Assembly: GCA_937879855.1 (NCBI GenBank)
Contig: CALFMO010000043.1
Location: 1 to 64,000 of the forward strand
Direction of reading: 5' to 3'
DNA length: 64,000 bases
Source of the DNA: an uncultured Acidobacteriaceae bacterium
Lineage (GTDB): Bacteria; Acidobacteriota; Terriglobia; Terriglobales; Acidobacteriaceae
Positions 45,640-55,031 of this stretch are shown here, piece by piece. The stretch's first letter is position 1. The number at the start of each line of letters is the position of its first letter. The notes under the pieces were generated by a model. That model was not told the origin of the DNA, searched no databases, and saw only the letters and a program-made list of their open reading frames with translations. The translations under genes were made by a program, and so were the position numbers.

Positions 45640-45960
45640 TCAATCAGAACTTTGCCCCCCGCCTCGCGACACTGTCCGCTCTAATTTCCTGAGCGTAGCG
45701 AGGGAGATTGCCGCGGATTCGCGCTCCTGAGTGTCGGTTGTCAGTTCCAGCAATTCCCCCAGGCGTCCGATGACGACGTGCTTGGCTTCTTTGATCCGCT
45801 CGGCAAATTCGTCGGGTGGTATATCTATGAGACCAGCTTCCGAAAGCACCCGCCAAACTCTCTCTTCCTCGGATTCCTCATGCGGTTGATTCACAGCGCT
45901 CGACTCCGTTCTTGGCGGCTGGCTGGGGCTGCACCCCAAGCTCGATTCATCATTCGGCAC
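45640..45960 (-). CDS. Small acidic hypothetical protein
   Basis: Starts with GTG at 45960, overlapping the stop of the upstream gene by about 11 nt. It has 106 residues. Residues about 25-100 are helical (SEEERVWRVLSEAGLIDI, FAERIKEAKHVVIGRLGELL, ESAAISLATLRKLERTV). No family known. Overlap with its neighbour supports co-translation. Confidence 0.5.
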   Translation of the reverse strand: MPNDESSLGCSPSQPPRTESSAVNQPHEESEEERVWRVLSEAGLIDIPPDEFAERIKEAKHVVIGRLGELLELTTDTQERESAAISLATLRKLERTVSRGGGQSSD

Positions 45961-46342
45961 CGGGCGGCTTAACTCCCGCCCGCTTGTACTTGAGATACGT
46001 GTATGCCAGATACTGGTTCAGTTCCGCCCAGAAAGGCTGCTCTTGATCGCGGGGATCCAATCCGGCCTCGGCCATTGAGACCAGCCGTGCTTCACAAGCC
46101 TCTCGTTCCTCCTGAGTAACCTCCTCGGCCTTGCGCCAGACGGGCGGCTCGGGATGATCCACGACCTTGTGCTCCGGAATCACTCGTCCATCGTCAAGAA
46201 CGAAATCCCGCCACACCAATCCCCATCTCACTTCTTTAACAATACCCTCGGTCAAACCGTTGAGGGACCGGAAGGTGATGATTTGGCCCTCTTCCGGAGG
46301 CCATTTCGCCCCGGCCGCTGCCTGCTTTGCCGTGGATCTCAT
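45950..46342 (-). CDS. Hypothetical protein, possibly a small SH3-like domain protein
   Basis: The protein has 130 residues, with AGGTG about 7 nt before the ATG. The first half (GQIITFRSLNGLTEGIVKEV, FVLDDGRVIPEHKV) looks like a small beta barrel; the second half is helical and charged. It lies 22 nt after the multi-pass membrane gene on the same strand. The function is unknown. Confidence 0.5.
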   Translation of the reverse strand: MRSTAKQAAAGAKWPPEEGQIITFRSLNGLTEGIVKEVRWGLVWRDFVLDDGRVIPEHKVVDHPEPPVWRKAEEVTQEEREACEARLVSMAEAGLDPRDQEQPFWAELNQYLAYTYLKYKRAGVKPPGAE

Positions 46343-46364
46343 CAGTGAACACCTGGTGGATACT

Positions 46365-47228
46365 TCAATTGCGTTCTTCTCGTTCGGGTTTGCGGCCGAT
46401 GATTTCCGAGCCCCTTACAGAGGGTCTCGGCCACGAGCCACGAGACAAGACCCGATCCACGGCTTGCTCCACCATCGAAAGAAAACCAATATCCCCGTCT
46501 GGAATCGCGCCCGCCAAAGATACATTCAAGGCGTCAAGTTGCGGAGCCACTTCAATCTCCAGTATCGATTCTGTTTGACGCCATAAGCTCATAATCCAGA
46601 GCAGGGTAACGCCATTGTATGCCGCACTCTTCACCAGGCTGAGGATCTCGACCGGCGCGTCGCCGAAGTGCATCACGATGCTGACCAGCATGAGCTCAAT
46701 GCTCGCGAAGATGCCGAACCCGAGCGCGATCCCGAATACGTGTTGCCTCCAGCAATTTCTGAGATACCGGCAAAGAATCATCAAGAGGAAGAAGAGTCCA
46801 CACTGCATCACGCGCACACTACGATCAAAAGCAAGCACAGCTGAAACCACCCGATCGGCGCCGGTCTGCTGGTTTGAGACGGCGTTCACGATTGAGAGCA
46901 GAAGTAGCAATCCACAGGACCATCTGAATATGATCGTCGCCAGGTTCTGAATCCCTCCATATTGTTTAAGAAGACAGTGCAGTATTTCATCCATCACCGT
47001 CACCGCCAGCAGCACGCTGATGGCGTTGCCACTCCAGTATGCATCGAAGTAGTTTCCGTGAGCGTAGCGATAGATCACGAAAAGGATGGCCGACTTCACA
47101 ATTTGGAAAACGATATAGGAGAAAAATCGTGGGAAAACTAACTGCAGCTTACGCTGAATCATCAAGACAATAAGTGCGATCTGCAACACTGGACCCACGA
47201 TCCAGCTCAAATACATGATCCCGTTCAT
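46365..47228 (-). CDS. Multi-pass (about seven-helix) membrane protein
   Basis: I start it at the ATG at 47228 (MNGIMYLSW), which has GGAAGAGG just upstream. Hydrophobic segments fall at about 4-24, 35-56, 65-85, 97-118, 135-158, 165-188 and 195-220, followed by a 65-residue cytoplasmic-looking tail. No domain recognised, though similar proteins recur in Acidobacteriota. It follows the gene for a small exported peptide by about 98 nt, on the same strand. A receptor, exporter or immunity role is possible. Confidence 0.6.
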   Translation of the reverse strand: MNGIMYLSWIVGPVLQIALIVLMIQRKLQLVFPRFFSYIVFQIVKSAILFVIYRYAHGNYFDAYWSGNAISVLLAVTVMDEILHCLLKQYGGIQNLATIIFRWSCGLLLLLSIVNAVSNQQTGADRVVSAVLAFDRSVRVMQCGLFFLLMILCRYLRNCWRQHVFGIALGFGIFASIELMLVSIVMHFGDAPVEILSLVKSAAYNGVTLLWIMSLWRQTESILEIEVAPQLDALNVSLAGAIPDGDIGFLSMVEQAVDRVLSRGSWPRPSVRGSEIIGRKPEREERN

Positions 47229-47326
47229 TGCCTCTTCCCCCAGAGCCCAGAAGCATACTTCTCCCACGGCGGCGCTGCAAGGTTTTTATCGAGGCCGTCC
47301 TATCTGTCTAATAGTTGCTTATGTCG

Positions 47327-47500
47327 CTACTTGCAGGCCTTTCCACGGCACAGGGGCATAGGGTCGCTACCGTCGGCAACCAGCACCATTTGTTCCGTTC
47401 CGATACTCCGGTTGCTGGCCGGTACTGATCCCTTTGGAATTGCACAATACATCCCGGCCAACGCCAATGCGGTTAGCAGGATCTCGATCGTCTTGTTCAT
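47327..47500 (-). CDS. Small exported peptide (57 residues) with two C-terminal Cys
   Basis: The ORF starts at ATG 47500, with AGGAG about 9 nt upstream. It encodes MNKTIEILLTALALAGMYCA, a clear signal sequence, then a short mature part ending ADGSDPMPLCRGKACK with Cys near the end (C-x4-C). Similar tiny proteins ending in such a Cys pattern occur in Acidobacteriota to my memory. It may be a secreted signal or toxin-like peptide, or a lipoprotein-like fragment. Confidence 0.6.
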   Translation of the reverse strand: MNKTIEILLTALALAGMYCAIPKGSVPASNRSIGTEQMVLVADGSDPMPLCRGKACK

Positions 47501-47675
47501 GGGGGAGTTCTCCTAAGGCGCAGATTTCACGCCGGGCGAAGTATAAGCCTCGCCATGCGCCTATGCGGTTGCAAGCTGTGGATAACTACTAATTTTTCGT
47601 ATTGCCTCAAGGCGTGAGGGAAGGGATTAACTTGTCGTGAAGAGATTGATGGAGGAGGGCCGCTAACAGAACGAA

Positions 47676-47712
47676 GGCCGGGTATCCCGGAAGGATATTC
47701 CGGATCCCGGCC
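47676..47712 (-). terminator. Hairpin terminator after the M48 gene
   Basis: Two nested stems (GGCCGGG/CCCGGCC and CCGGAA/TTCCGG) with a short loop, beginning 29 nt after the stop of the M48 gene. The following minus-strand bases are T-rich (TTCGTTCTGTT). Confidence 0.65.
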
Positions 47713-47741
47713 CACGTCTTACTTCAACTTGGAGTAGAAGT

Positions 47742-49520
47742 CTAGTTGCCCGTATTGGAGTTAGCTGCAGTAGTCGGAGTCGGAGCAGGAGCGGCGTTTG
47801 CCCCGAAGCGCGCCAACCGCGGAAAGAAGGGCGTGACCTCAAAGGGCATTTTGTCACGCGCCGAGGTGATGGCGACCGGAGCCGTCTTCACCATTTCCGC
47901 CTTGTCGTCCCAGGGATTGACCTTCACGCGTCCACCCAACGGCAGGGCCGCGATCTGATCGATCTTGGCATTGTCCAGCGCCGGGCCTTGCTGCGCCAGC
48001 GCCGACAGACGAATTACCGTGCCGCCTTCCGCCAGCGGGTTGCCCAGGTGGGTGGTCAACAGCGCGCTCAGTTGCGGAGCCCGCAATTGCAGTTCCTTCA
48101 AGAACAGGCCCACGTTGTCCAGTTTCTGCGCGTAGGGCGAGTTCTTCAGCAGCTCGATGGCCTTCTTGTCCGCCGCCTGCTCCTCTTCCGGAATGTGCTT
48201 GAATCCCAGGTTCTGGTAGGTGGAGTCATCGTTGAACAACATGCGGTCGTTGAAGGCAAACTTGCTGCCCAGGTTGTGGCCCAGAACGATGTGCGCCAGT
48301 TCATGCGCGAGCACCGCCGCCAGGCTGGCTTCGTCGGGAAGAACGTCGACGAGTCCGCGGCTGATCACAATGGTGTTGCCGACGCTGAAAGTTTCCAGCG
48401 GCGAAGTCAGCAAAACGCGCGTCCGAACCGGGCGCGGCAGATCAATATTGTTGGTGACTTCCAGATTGTTCACTACGGTCTGGAGAATCCGGTCGACCTC
48501 ACCCGCTGGAGCGAGCAGGCCGCCATTGGTGAGGCGGTCGACAACGTTGTCTTCGGCTTGTTGTTGCCATACGCGCTCGGCTTGCAGCGGAGAGGCATCT
48601 TGCGAGGCAGCGCTCTCGTCGGTCACGCTATCCACGCGAATCTGCGTCAACTCGTTGTCTTTGCCGCCCTTCTTCAGATCATAGCCCCAGATGCGGGTCT
48701 GCGCCTTGAAGGCTTCCTTGTTTCTCGCGCCGGCACTGAAGTCGCCTTCCTCGCTGTAAATGTAGGACGGCACCCAGTAACCGGGAATGAGGTTCAAGCG
48801 CCAGCTGTCCATGTGGAAGAAGAGTGCGTTGCGCGGCGCCGGAGCGTAAGTTCCATTCAGGCGCACAATGTTGAAGCCTTGATCTTCCACCCAGATGCGG
48901 CCCAGGAAGCGTCCTTTGCCGGAGCCCTTCTTGGGGGTAACGTCGAAAACCAGGCAGCGAACGTCGCCGAGAAACTCGCGGCGGGCATAGGAAAAGTCAT
49001 AGTGCTCGCGGTCGAAATCTGTGCGGTCGGCGTAGACCATCCACGAGAAACCCAGCGGCTGATACTGTACCTTGTAGAGTTTCTGAAAGCCGCCCATCAA
49101 GCGGCTCTGCATGCTCCGCTCCCCCTCCTTCAGGTAGTCCTTGCGGTCGCCAGTCTCGCCCATATCCATGCGGCCGAGGAAATAATGATCGGCGCTGGGC
49201 ACCGGGCCGAGCACGGGGTCGGAGGTGAGATTTTGCAAGTAAGTCTCGACCACCGGGGTGCGGGTCGAGAGCACCTTGATGAGAGTGTGCTCGCGCTCGA
49301 TAAACAGATTCACCACGTCGTCCATTGTGCTTGGAGCGGCCGCACCGGCGGGCGGCTGTTCCGTGGCAGCCTGCGCCGCCGTCGGGGCAACTACGGTTGC
49401 GCTCGGCGTCGAATCGGACGCGGACGGCTGTGAATTGGCAGCTTGCTGTGCGGCTGCGCGCATCGAAACCAATAGGGCGGCCAGCAGAGCCGCGGCAAAA
49501 ATCGCTTTCCAAGTACGCAT
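47742..49520 (-). CDS. Exported M48-family metalloprotease
   Basis: The protein has 592 residues with a signal peptide ending RAAAQ. The first two thirds resemble outer-membrane-lipoprotein sorting-like (LolA-type) folds: RCLVFDVTPK, YWVPSYIYSEEG. The M48 catalytic site is HELAH (His406, Glu407, His410) followed by GHNLG, within NTIVISRGLVDVLPDEASLAAVLAHE. It may degrade misfolded envelope proteins, like BepA. The stop is followed by a hairpin terminator. Confidence 0.88.
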   Translation of the reverse strand: MRTWKAIFAAALLAALLVSMRAAAQQAANSQPSASDSTPSATVVAPTAAQAATEQPPAGAAAPSTMDDVVNLFIEREHTLIKVLSTRTPVVETYLQNLTSDPVLGPVPSADHYFLGRMDMGETGDRKDYLKEGERSMQSRLMGGFQKLYKVQYQPLGFSWMVYADRTDFDREHYDFSYARREFLGDVRCLVFDVTPKKGSGKGRFLGRIWVEDQGFNIVRLNGTYAPAPRNALFFHMDSWRLNLIPGYWVPSYIYSEEGDFSAGARNKEAFKAQTRIWGYDLKKGGKDNELTQIRVDSVTDESAASQDASPLQAERVWQQQAEDNVVDRLTNGGLLAPAGEVDRILQTVVNNLEVTNNIDLPRPVRTRVLLTSPLETFSVGNTIVISRGLVDVLPDEASLAAVLAHELAHIVLGHNLGSKFAFNDRMLFNDDSTYQNLGFKHIPEEEQAADKKAIELLKNSPYAQKLDNVGLFLKELQLRAPQLSALLTTHLGNPLAEGGTVIRLSALAQQGPALDNAKIDQIAALPLGGRVKVNPWDDKAEMVKTAPVAITSARDKMPFEVTPFFPRLARFGANAAPAPTPTTAANSNTGN

Positions 49521-49594
49521 GACTCTTTCTCCCCGTTTCAGTGACTCGAGTTACTCTTCACTGCCAAATCTCCAGACAACTTCGCCAAAACTCT

Positions 49595-50629
49595 TCAGTA
49601 CGCCAGCTGGAACGTGACGTGCACGATCGCGGTGGAATCCACCGGCTGCCCGCTGCTCAACGCCGGTTTGAACCGGATTTTGTTGGCAGCAGCGACCGCC
49701 GCCTCGTCCAAACCATGGCCCAGGCCGCGCGCTACGCGATTCACATGCAACGTTCCGTTCGCCGAAAAACTTACTTCCAGAAGCACTTCACCTTCGAGCT
49801 TCATGCTGCGGGCTTCATCGGTGTAAACCGGATTCGGCTTGAACGTAATCTCCACCGGAGTGCTGGCCGGACCGGAATCGGGCTTCGCGATTTTTGGACC
49901 GGTGCTGTGGACCACCTGCTCCGACCCAAATCCGCCGGTGGCAACATTGCCGCCGCTATGTCCCGCGGGAGCGGTCGCGACGCCGTTGCCGAAATCCGCG
50001 CTTGCGACCGTGCCTTTAATCCCTTTGGCTCCGCCCGATCCATTGCCCTGTCCCGGGCCCGCGGGCATGTCGAACGACCCGACCGGAGCGGCATACAACT
50101 TCGCGCCCTGCTTGCCCGCGCCCGGCAATCCGTTGGGGTCGCCAAAGCCACCCGTCTGTACTTTCGCGATGGCAGCGCTGACGGTCGCCTTCTGCGAACT
50201 GCCGCCGAAATCGCCCGTGTGCACCAGTTGCGGCCGGACTGCGGCCGTCGCCATCTTCAACTCGGGCGCCGCGAACTGGTTGACTACAACCTTGGGCGGC
50301 TCGACCGGCTTCGGAGCCTCGTGGCGAATTTCGGGCGCCAACACCAATTTCGGCTGTTCAAACACGTGTAGCTTTACGACGGGAGCCAGCTTGGGCTTAA
50401 TTTGAGGCTTCGCTTCGACGGGTGCTGGCTCAGGCCGCAGCGATGGCATAGGAATCAATTCCGTAACGTGATATGTAGTGAGCTGTAGCTTTTCCGGCAA
50501 AATCAATCCCAGGTTGATGACGATAAGCAGCAGGAACGTCACCAACGCGTAGCTGGTCACCATTGCCCGTTTGTTGATCTTGCGTTCGGGCAACAACCCT
50601 AATTGAAATCCGCCGTAAACCGTCGCCAT
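49595..50629 (-). CDS. TonB-family energy transducer
   Basis: The protein has 344 residues, with AGGAG 9 nt before the ATG. One membrane segment (about 25-45), a Pro-rich rod (about 60-130), a Gly-rich stretch and a C-terminal TonB domain (VEITFKPNPVYTDEARSMKLEGEVLLEV, KIRFKPAL) are seen. It couples inner-membrane proton force to an outer-membrane receptor; ExbB/ExbD are not in the window. It sits 74 nt before the M48 gene on the same strand. Confidence 0.88.
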   Translation of the reverse strand: MATVYGGFQLGLLPERKINKRAMVTSYALVTFLLLIVINLGLILPEKLQLTTYHVTELIPMPSLRPEPAPVEAKPQIKPKLAPVVKLHVFEQPKLVLAPEIRHEAPKPVEPPKVVVNQFAAPELKMATAAVRPQLVHTGDFGGSSQKATVSAAIAKVQTGGFGDPNGLPGAGKQGAKLYAAPVGSFDMPAGPGQGNGSGGAKGIKGTVASADFGNGVATAPAGHSGGNVATGGFGSEQVVHSTGPKIAKPDSGPASTPVEITFKPNPVYTDEARSMKLEGEVLLEVSFSANGTLHVNRVARGLGHGLDEAAVAAANKIRFKPALSSGQPVDSTAIVHVTFQLAY

Positions 50630-50874
50630 GCAATATCACTCCTGGGACCCAGCAGGGGAGAGTGCCGGGACTTGGAGTCTTAAAAATAAGCGAGAGAGTA
50701 CAGGGGGTAAACGTGTCAACGGCTCTTGACCTTAGGTAACCCTAGTAGTGCCGATTGGGGACGAGCGGTCCGAAACGAGCGCGGGACAAGAGTTTCGGGC
50801 GAGCTGGGCCGGCAACGTTCGCTGAAACAGGGAAGAAACCCGTAGTAACAAGGAGAGCAGTTTAGCCTTTGAGG
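50630..50874. other. Intergenic space
   Basis: No gene recognised. A TTGACA sequence is present on the minus strand, but I find no matching -10. Confidence 0.35.
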
Positions 50875-52284
50875 TCAATCGCTGGTGGGAAGTGACCGAG
50901 AATTTCGCCGACGAGCAAAGTAAGCGAACACCGGAATTCCCGCCAGGATGACGAGCACTCCGTAGCCGGAATTTGGCCAGTCGTTTTTGAAGGTGTAGCA
51001 CAGGAGAGCGGCCGCAACGGCCACGAAAATAATCGGTACCAAAGGATAGCCCCACATGCGATATGGACGCGCCGTCTGCGGCTCGCGCTGCCGGAATATG
51101 AAGATGGTGCTGCCCGCGATCATGTAGAACAGCCATTCGGAAAAAATTGCCAGAGAAAATAGTTGGCGGAAATTTGCACCCAACAACAGAAGTAGGATGG
51201 AAAGAACGGCTTGCACTCCAATCGCCACCGAAGGCGTGTGAAAGCGCGGATGCACCTCAGCCAGTGCGTGAAAAAAATAGCCATCGCGAGCAACCGCGAA
51301 CGGCACGCGCGCTCCGCTCATGATGGTGCCATTCAGTGTGACTAGCATCGAGAGCGCCATGCCCGCCGAAACAATGCTAGCGCCCATCCGCCCCATAACG
51401 AGAGCGACGGCGTCAGATGCAGGACGCGGAGAGGCCGCAATGGCACTGGCCGGAAGCACATACTGCACCGCGGCGTTGACCAGAACATAGAGCACCGCGA
51501 CCGTCGCCACGCCCGCAATCAACGCGATCGGAATACTTCGCTCCGGACGCTTCACTTCCCCGGCCACCATGTTGAGATCGTTCCATCCGTCGTAAGCCCA
51601 CAGCGCCGCCACCAGCGCCGCCATGAACCCGGCGATTCCGCCCTTCGCGCCGGCGAAGGTAGTGGTGAAATTTTGCCAGCCGCGGCTTGATACGTTCCCA
51701 ATAGGGCTGAAACAGACCACTACGATCCCGAGGATGATGGCAATCTTTAGAAGCGTGAACACGAGTTGGAACTCGCCCGCCTTTTTGATTCCGAGGTAGT
51801 TGAGGAAGGAGATCAGAATAGCCGCGGTGATGGCAAAAATCTGTCCCCAGCTCACGGCGAGGGGAGAGGTGAAGACATTAGTGGAGAAAAAAGAGAAGAG
51901 CGGAAACGTACCCAGAATTCGCACCAGCCCCGTGACCACGGTCGCGATCGAAGCAGGCTTGGCAATGACAAACCAAGTCCAAGCGTAGAGGAACGCGGCC
52001 AGGGGACCGTATCCGTCGCGAACATAGACATACTCGCCGCCGGCCTGCGGTTTCATGGCGCCGAGTTCGGCATAAGTGAGCGCGCCGAAAAAAGACAGCA
52101 GCCCGCCAACCACCCACGCCAAATAGACCAGCTTGGCCGAGCCGACGGCCTGCATCATCTCAGCCGGCACAAGAAAAATGCCGCTGCCAATAATCGTCCC
52201 GACCACGATGGCCGTAGCGTGGCTGACCCCTAAGTCGCGGGAAAGCTCTGGGCGGGAATTAAGTTGCTGCACTGGCGCCGGCAT
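50875..52284 (-). CDS. APC-family amino-acid permease
   Basis: The protein has 469 residues with about 12 membrane segments. Typical N-terminal pattern LGVSHATAIVVGTIIGSGIFLVPAEM and YAELGAMKPQAGGEYVYVRDGYG. Related to LAT-type (SLC7-like) permeases that move amino acids with protons or by exchange. Monocistronic as far as I can see. Confidence 0.9.
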   Translation of the reverse strand: MPAPVQQLNSRPELSRDLGVSHATAIVVGTIIGSGIFLVPAEMMQAVGSAKLVYLAWVVGGLLSFFGALTYAELGAMKPQAGGEYVYVRDGYGPLAAFLYAWTWFVIAKPASIATVVTGLVRILGTFPLFSFFSTNVFTSPLAVSWGQIFAITAAILISFLNYLGIKKAGEFQLVFTLLKIAIILGIVVVCFSPIGNVSSRGWQNFTTTFAGAKGGIAGFMAALVAALWAYDGWNDLNMVAGEVKRPERSIPIALIAGVATVAVLYVLVNAAVQYVLPASAIAASPRPASDAVALVMGRMGASIVSAGMALSMLVTLNGTIMSGARVPFAVARDGYFFHALAEVHPRFHTPSVAIGVQAVLSILLLLLGANFRQLFSLAIFSEWLFYMIAGSTIFIFRQREPQTARPYRMWGYPLVPIIFVAVAAALLCYTFKNDWPNSGYGVLVILAGIPVFAYFARRRNSRSLPTSD

Positions 52285-52346
52285 GATCGAGGTGTGCCAG
52301 TATACGCGAGCGCAAAGCTTTTAACCGCCGAGTTCGCGGAGCAGAA
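52285..52346. other. Short gap with repeat fragment
   Basis: Holds a fragment of the AACCGCCGAGTTCGCGGAG type near 52323-52342, related to the ACCGCAGAG repeats. Confidence 0.4.
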
Positions 52347-53771
52347 CTACTCGTGAGCGAATGAACTTGCCGCGTACCCGATGCTGAAGGTGACCGCTGA
52401 ACCGATCAACACCCACCATGTCCACGGTATCGGCGTGAGCAGCCAGATGTACAGCTCAACTCCAAAGCCAAACAGCATCCCGATCATTGCCCCGAACTGA
52501 TTTGCGCGGCGCGTCAGTACGCCGAGTAGAAACACTCCCAGCATAGCGCCGTAAGCCACGGATGCGATCTGCAGTCCGACTTCTACCACGCGTCCAACTT
52601 TGTGTAGGGCGATTACCGCCAGCCCGAACAAGACGACCGCCCACACCACGGTGGCGAGCCGCGAGAGTCGCATCCGGGTCTTCTCATCCGCTAGCGGACG
52701 CAGCCGCGCATAAAAATCCATGATCGCGCTCGAGGACAGAGAATTCAGGGCCGCACTTAAATTCGACATAGCCGCCGCGAGAATTGCCGCAATGAGCAAT
52801 CCGGAGATTCCGTGAGGCATGCGCGTGACAATAAATGTGGGATAAATCCGGTCGGGCTTCCCGAACATTGCAGATGGCACGCGGTAATAAGCCCATAGCA
52901 TGATGCCGACCGTGAGAAACAGCGCAAACTGAAATAAAACCGCGACGCCACTCGATATGAGCGCCGTCGCCGATTGTTTCTGGCCGCGCGCCGCCAGCAA
53001 GCGCTGCACAATGAGTTGGTCGGTACCGTGGCTCGCGGTTGTGAACACTGTCCCACCAATCAATCCAGCCCAGAACGTGTAAGGAATCCAAACGCTGCCT
53101 CGGAAATCAAACAACTGCAGTTTGCCCGCGCCTGCCGCAGTCGCATGAATCGCACTCCATCCTCCGGGAACAAGATGGACAATCGTGACCAGCCCCACGA
53201 GCGTTCCGCCGACGTAGATCACGGTTTGCACAACATCGGTCCAGATAACCGCCGCCAGCCCGCCTTCAAACGTATAGATGAGCGTCAATGCAGTAATAAT
53301 CGCGATCGACGCGACCTCGCCTGTGCCCAGCGCGATCGAGACCACGATGGACACGGCATAGACCCGCACGCCTTCCGCCGCGGCGCGGGTGAGCAGGAAT
53401 AAAGTTGCGGTCAGGGAACGCAAGCCTCGCCCGAAGCGACGTTCGATCAGTTCGTAAGCGGTGTAGAGATCGCCGCGAAAATAGTGCGGCAGCAAGAGAA
53501 AGCTGATGACGACGCGCCCCAGCACGTATCCCATTACGACCTGCAGGAAGGTGAGATTGGTGTCGTACGCAAGGCCCGGAATGCTGATGATGGTCAGCGT
53601 GCTGGTTTCCGCCGCGACGATCGACAGCGCAATCGCCCACCACGGAATATCGCGCCCGGCGAGAAAATAGTCGCGCAGCGTTCGCTGCTTCTTGCGAAAG
53701 CGCAGGCCAAACAGCGTGATCCCGGCGAGGTAAAGCGCGATGATCGTGAAATCCAGACGGCTCAGGCCCAT
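52347..53771 (-). CDS. Sodium:solute symporter (SSS family)
   Basis: The protein has 474 residues with about 13 membrane segments. Family patterns: YFLAGRDIPWWAIALSIVAAETSTLTIISIPG, FEGGLAAVIWTDVVQT and SNLSAALNSLSSSAIMDFY, the last near the sodium site. Substrate could be sugars or organic acids. The neighbouring BadF-type sugar kinase is divergent, so a sugar is plausible. Monocistronic. Confidence 0.9.
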   Translation of the reverse strand: MGLSRLDFTIIALYLAGITLFGLRFRKKQRTLRDYFLAGRDIPWWAIALSIVAAETSTLTIISIPGLAYDTNLTFLQVVMGYVLGRVVISFLLLPHYFRGDLYTAYELIERRFGRGLRSLTATLFLLTRAAAEGVRVYAVSIVVSIALGTGEVASIAIITALTLIYTFEGGLAAVIWTDVVQTVIYVGGTLVGLVTIVHLVPGGWSAIHATAAGAGKLQLFDFRGSVWIPYTFWAGLIGGTVFTTASHGTDQLIVQRLLAARGQKQSATALISSGVAVLFQFALFLTVGIMLWAYYRVPSAMFGKPDRIYPTFIVTRMPHGISGLLIAAILAAAMSNLSAALNSLSSSAIMDFYARLRPLADEKTRMRLSRLATVVWAVVLFGLAVIALHKVGRVVEVGLQIASVAYGAMLGVFLLGVLTRRANQFGAMIGMLFGFGVELYIWLLTPIPWTWWVLIGSAVTFSIGYAASSFAHE

Positions 53772-53785
53772 GTTTTCATTCGCGC

Positions 53786-53923
53786 GGCGGAAAGCTCATA
53801 ACCGCAGAGTCCGGTGAGAAAATCCGCAAAGATGGCAGAGAAAAGCTCTTACTACAGCTCATTTATTTCTTCGCGTTCTCAGCGGCCTTTCTCCGCAAAC
53901 TCTGCGGTCAAAAGCTTTCCGCC
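53786..53923. repeat. 138-bp palindromic extragenic element with 25-bp inverted ends
   Basis: The ends are 25-nt inverted repeats, 21 of 25 identical, each containing GGCGGAAAGCT and ACCGCAGAGT; the inner part repeats GAGAAAATCCGCAAAGAT against a matching right arm. It sits between divergent genes. It could fold into one long hairpin and may be a MITE-like or REP-like element. Confidence 0.7.
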
Positions 53924-54039
53924 AAAGCAGCCTCCAATTATCAGAGCAATTCGACCTTTGCGCGAGTGAGACTCTGTAGACATCGGTCGTCGCTCCCGGC
54001 AACCACGGCGCGTACCAGCTCTGTGCTAAAAATGATCTG

Positions 54040-54993
54040 GTGTCCTACTATCTCGGCATTGATGGCGGCGGTACCAAGACCACCTGCACCGTAGGCGACG
54101 AATCGCGCCTGCTCGCTACCGCGACCACTGGTCCCAGCAACATTGTTCGCGTCGGTGAAGTGCAGGCTCGCGAGTCGCTGCTGCAGTCGGTGCGCCAGGC
54201 ATGCGCGGCGGCTGGCATCACACCTGCGCAAGTTTCGCGCACCTGCGTGGGAGGTTCCGGCGCCACGCGGCCGGAGTTGGCGGCAATTGTCCGCAGCATT
54301 TTGGCCGAAATTATTGCCTCGCCCATCGACGTCGTGGGCGATCTGCAGACCTCGCTCGAGGCCGCATTTGATACCGGGCCCGGGGTCATTGTCATCGCCG
54401 GTACCGGTTCGGTCGCTTACGGCCGCGATCGGCAGGGAACAACTGCGCGCGCCGGAGGCTGGGGATTCGCGATCGGCGATGAGGGCTCCGCCCACTGGAT
54501 CGGCCGCAACGCCGTGAGCGCAGTTCTGCGCGCCGCGGATCTGGCTGCCGAGACTCCCGAAACCCGCGCCTACTCTTCCCTCGGCGCGGCTCTGTTCAAA
54601 GCCTGGGGAGTGACTTCGCTGGACGAACTCGCCCGCGCCGCGAATTCGATTCCGCCTCCCGACTTCGCTGCTCTGTTTCCCGCCGTTGTCTCCAGCGACG
54701 CTGATCTGGCGATTCACGTTCTCACCACTGCCGGTAAAGAACTGGCCCAGATTGCCGCGATCGTAATTCAGCGATTGTTCGCAAAGGACCACGCCACTTC
54801 GGTCCCGGTGGCCATGATTGGAGGCGTCTTTCGTTATGCACCCCTCGTGCGCCAGGTTTTTTACAATGAACTCCGGACACTGGATCCGCGGGTAGAAGTA
54901 AATCCGCAGGTTGTTGACCCGGTCGAGGGAGCGCTGCGTATGGCGCGACGGGCGGCGTCGCGTGGGGCGGACACTACGGTCCGCCACTCTTGA
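54040..54993 (+). CDS. BadF/BadG-family sugar kinase, N-acetylglucosamine kinase-like
   Basis: Starts at GTG 54040. The protein has 317 residues with an ASKHA fold: phosphate-1 loop YYLGIDGGGTKT, GTGSVAYGRDR, GGWGFAIGDEGSAHWIG and a late AMIGGVF. GlcNAc kinases of this group phosphorylate amino sugars released by chitin or peptidoglycan turnover. The adjacent transporter may bring the sugar in. No good ribosome site precedes the GTG. Confidence 0.85.
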   Translation: MSYYLGIDGGGTKTTCTVGDESRLLATATTGPSNIVRVGEVQARESLLQSVRQACAAAGITPAQVSRTCVGGSGATRPELAAIVRSILAEIIASPIDVVGDLQTSLEAAFDTGPGVIVIAGTGSVAYGRDRQGTTARAGGWGFAIGDEGSAHWIGRNAVSAVLRAADLAAETPETRAYSSLGAALFKAWGVTSLDELARAANSIPPPDFAALFPAVVSSDADLAIHVLTTAGKELAQIAAIVIQRLFAKDHATSVPVAMIGGVFRYAPLVRQVFYNELRTLDPRVEVNPQVVDPVEGALRMARRAASRGADTTVRHS

Positions 54994-55031
54994 TTTGAGA
55001 TTGCGATTTGTTCCGCGTCAAACGACACGCT

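Noticed and set aside
47988..49433. A 481-codon open frame on the plus strand
   Set aside because: It is antisense to the M48 protease gene, shows no family pattern and has no ribosome site; the opposite strand has a complete HExxH protease.
53941..54987. A 348-codon open frame on the minus strand
   Set aside because: It lies wholly opposite the BadF-type kinase gene, and its translation is low-complexity Gly/Arg/Asn text. High-GC antisense frames often stay open by chance.
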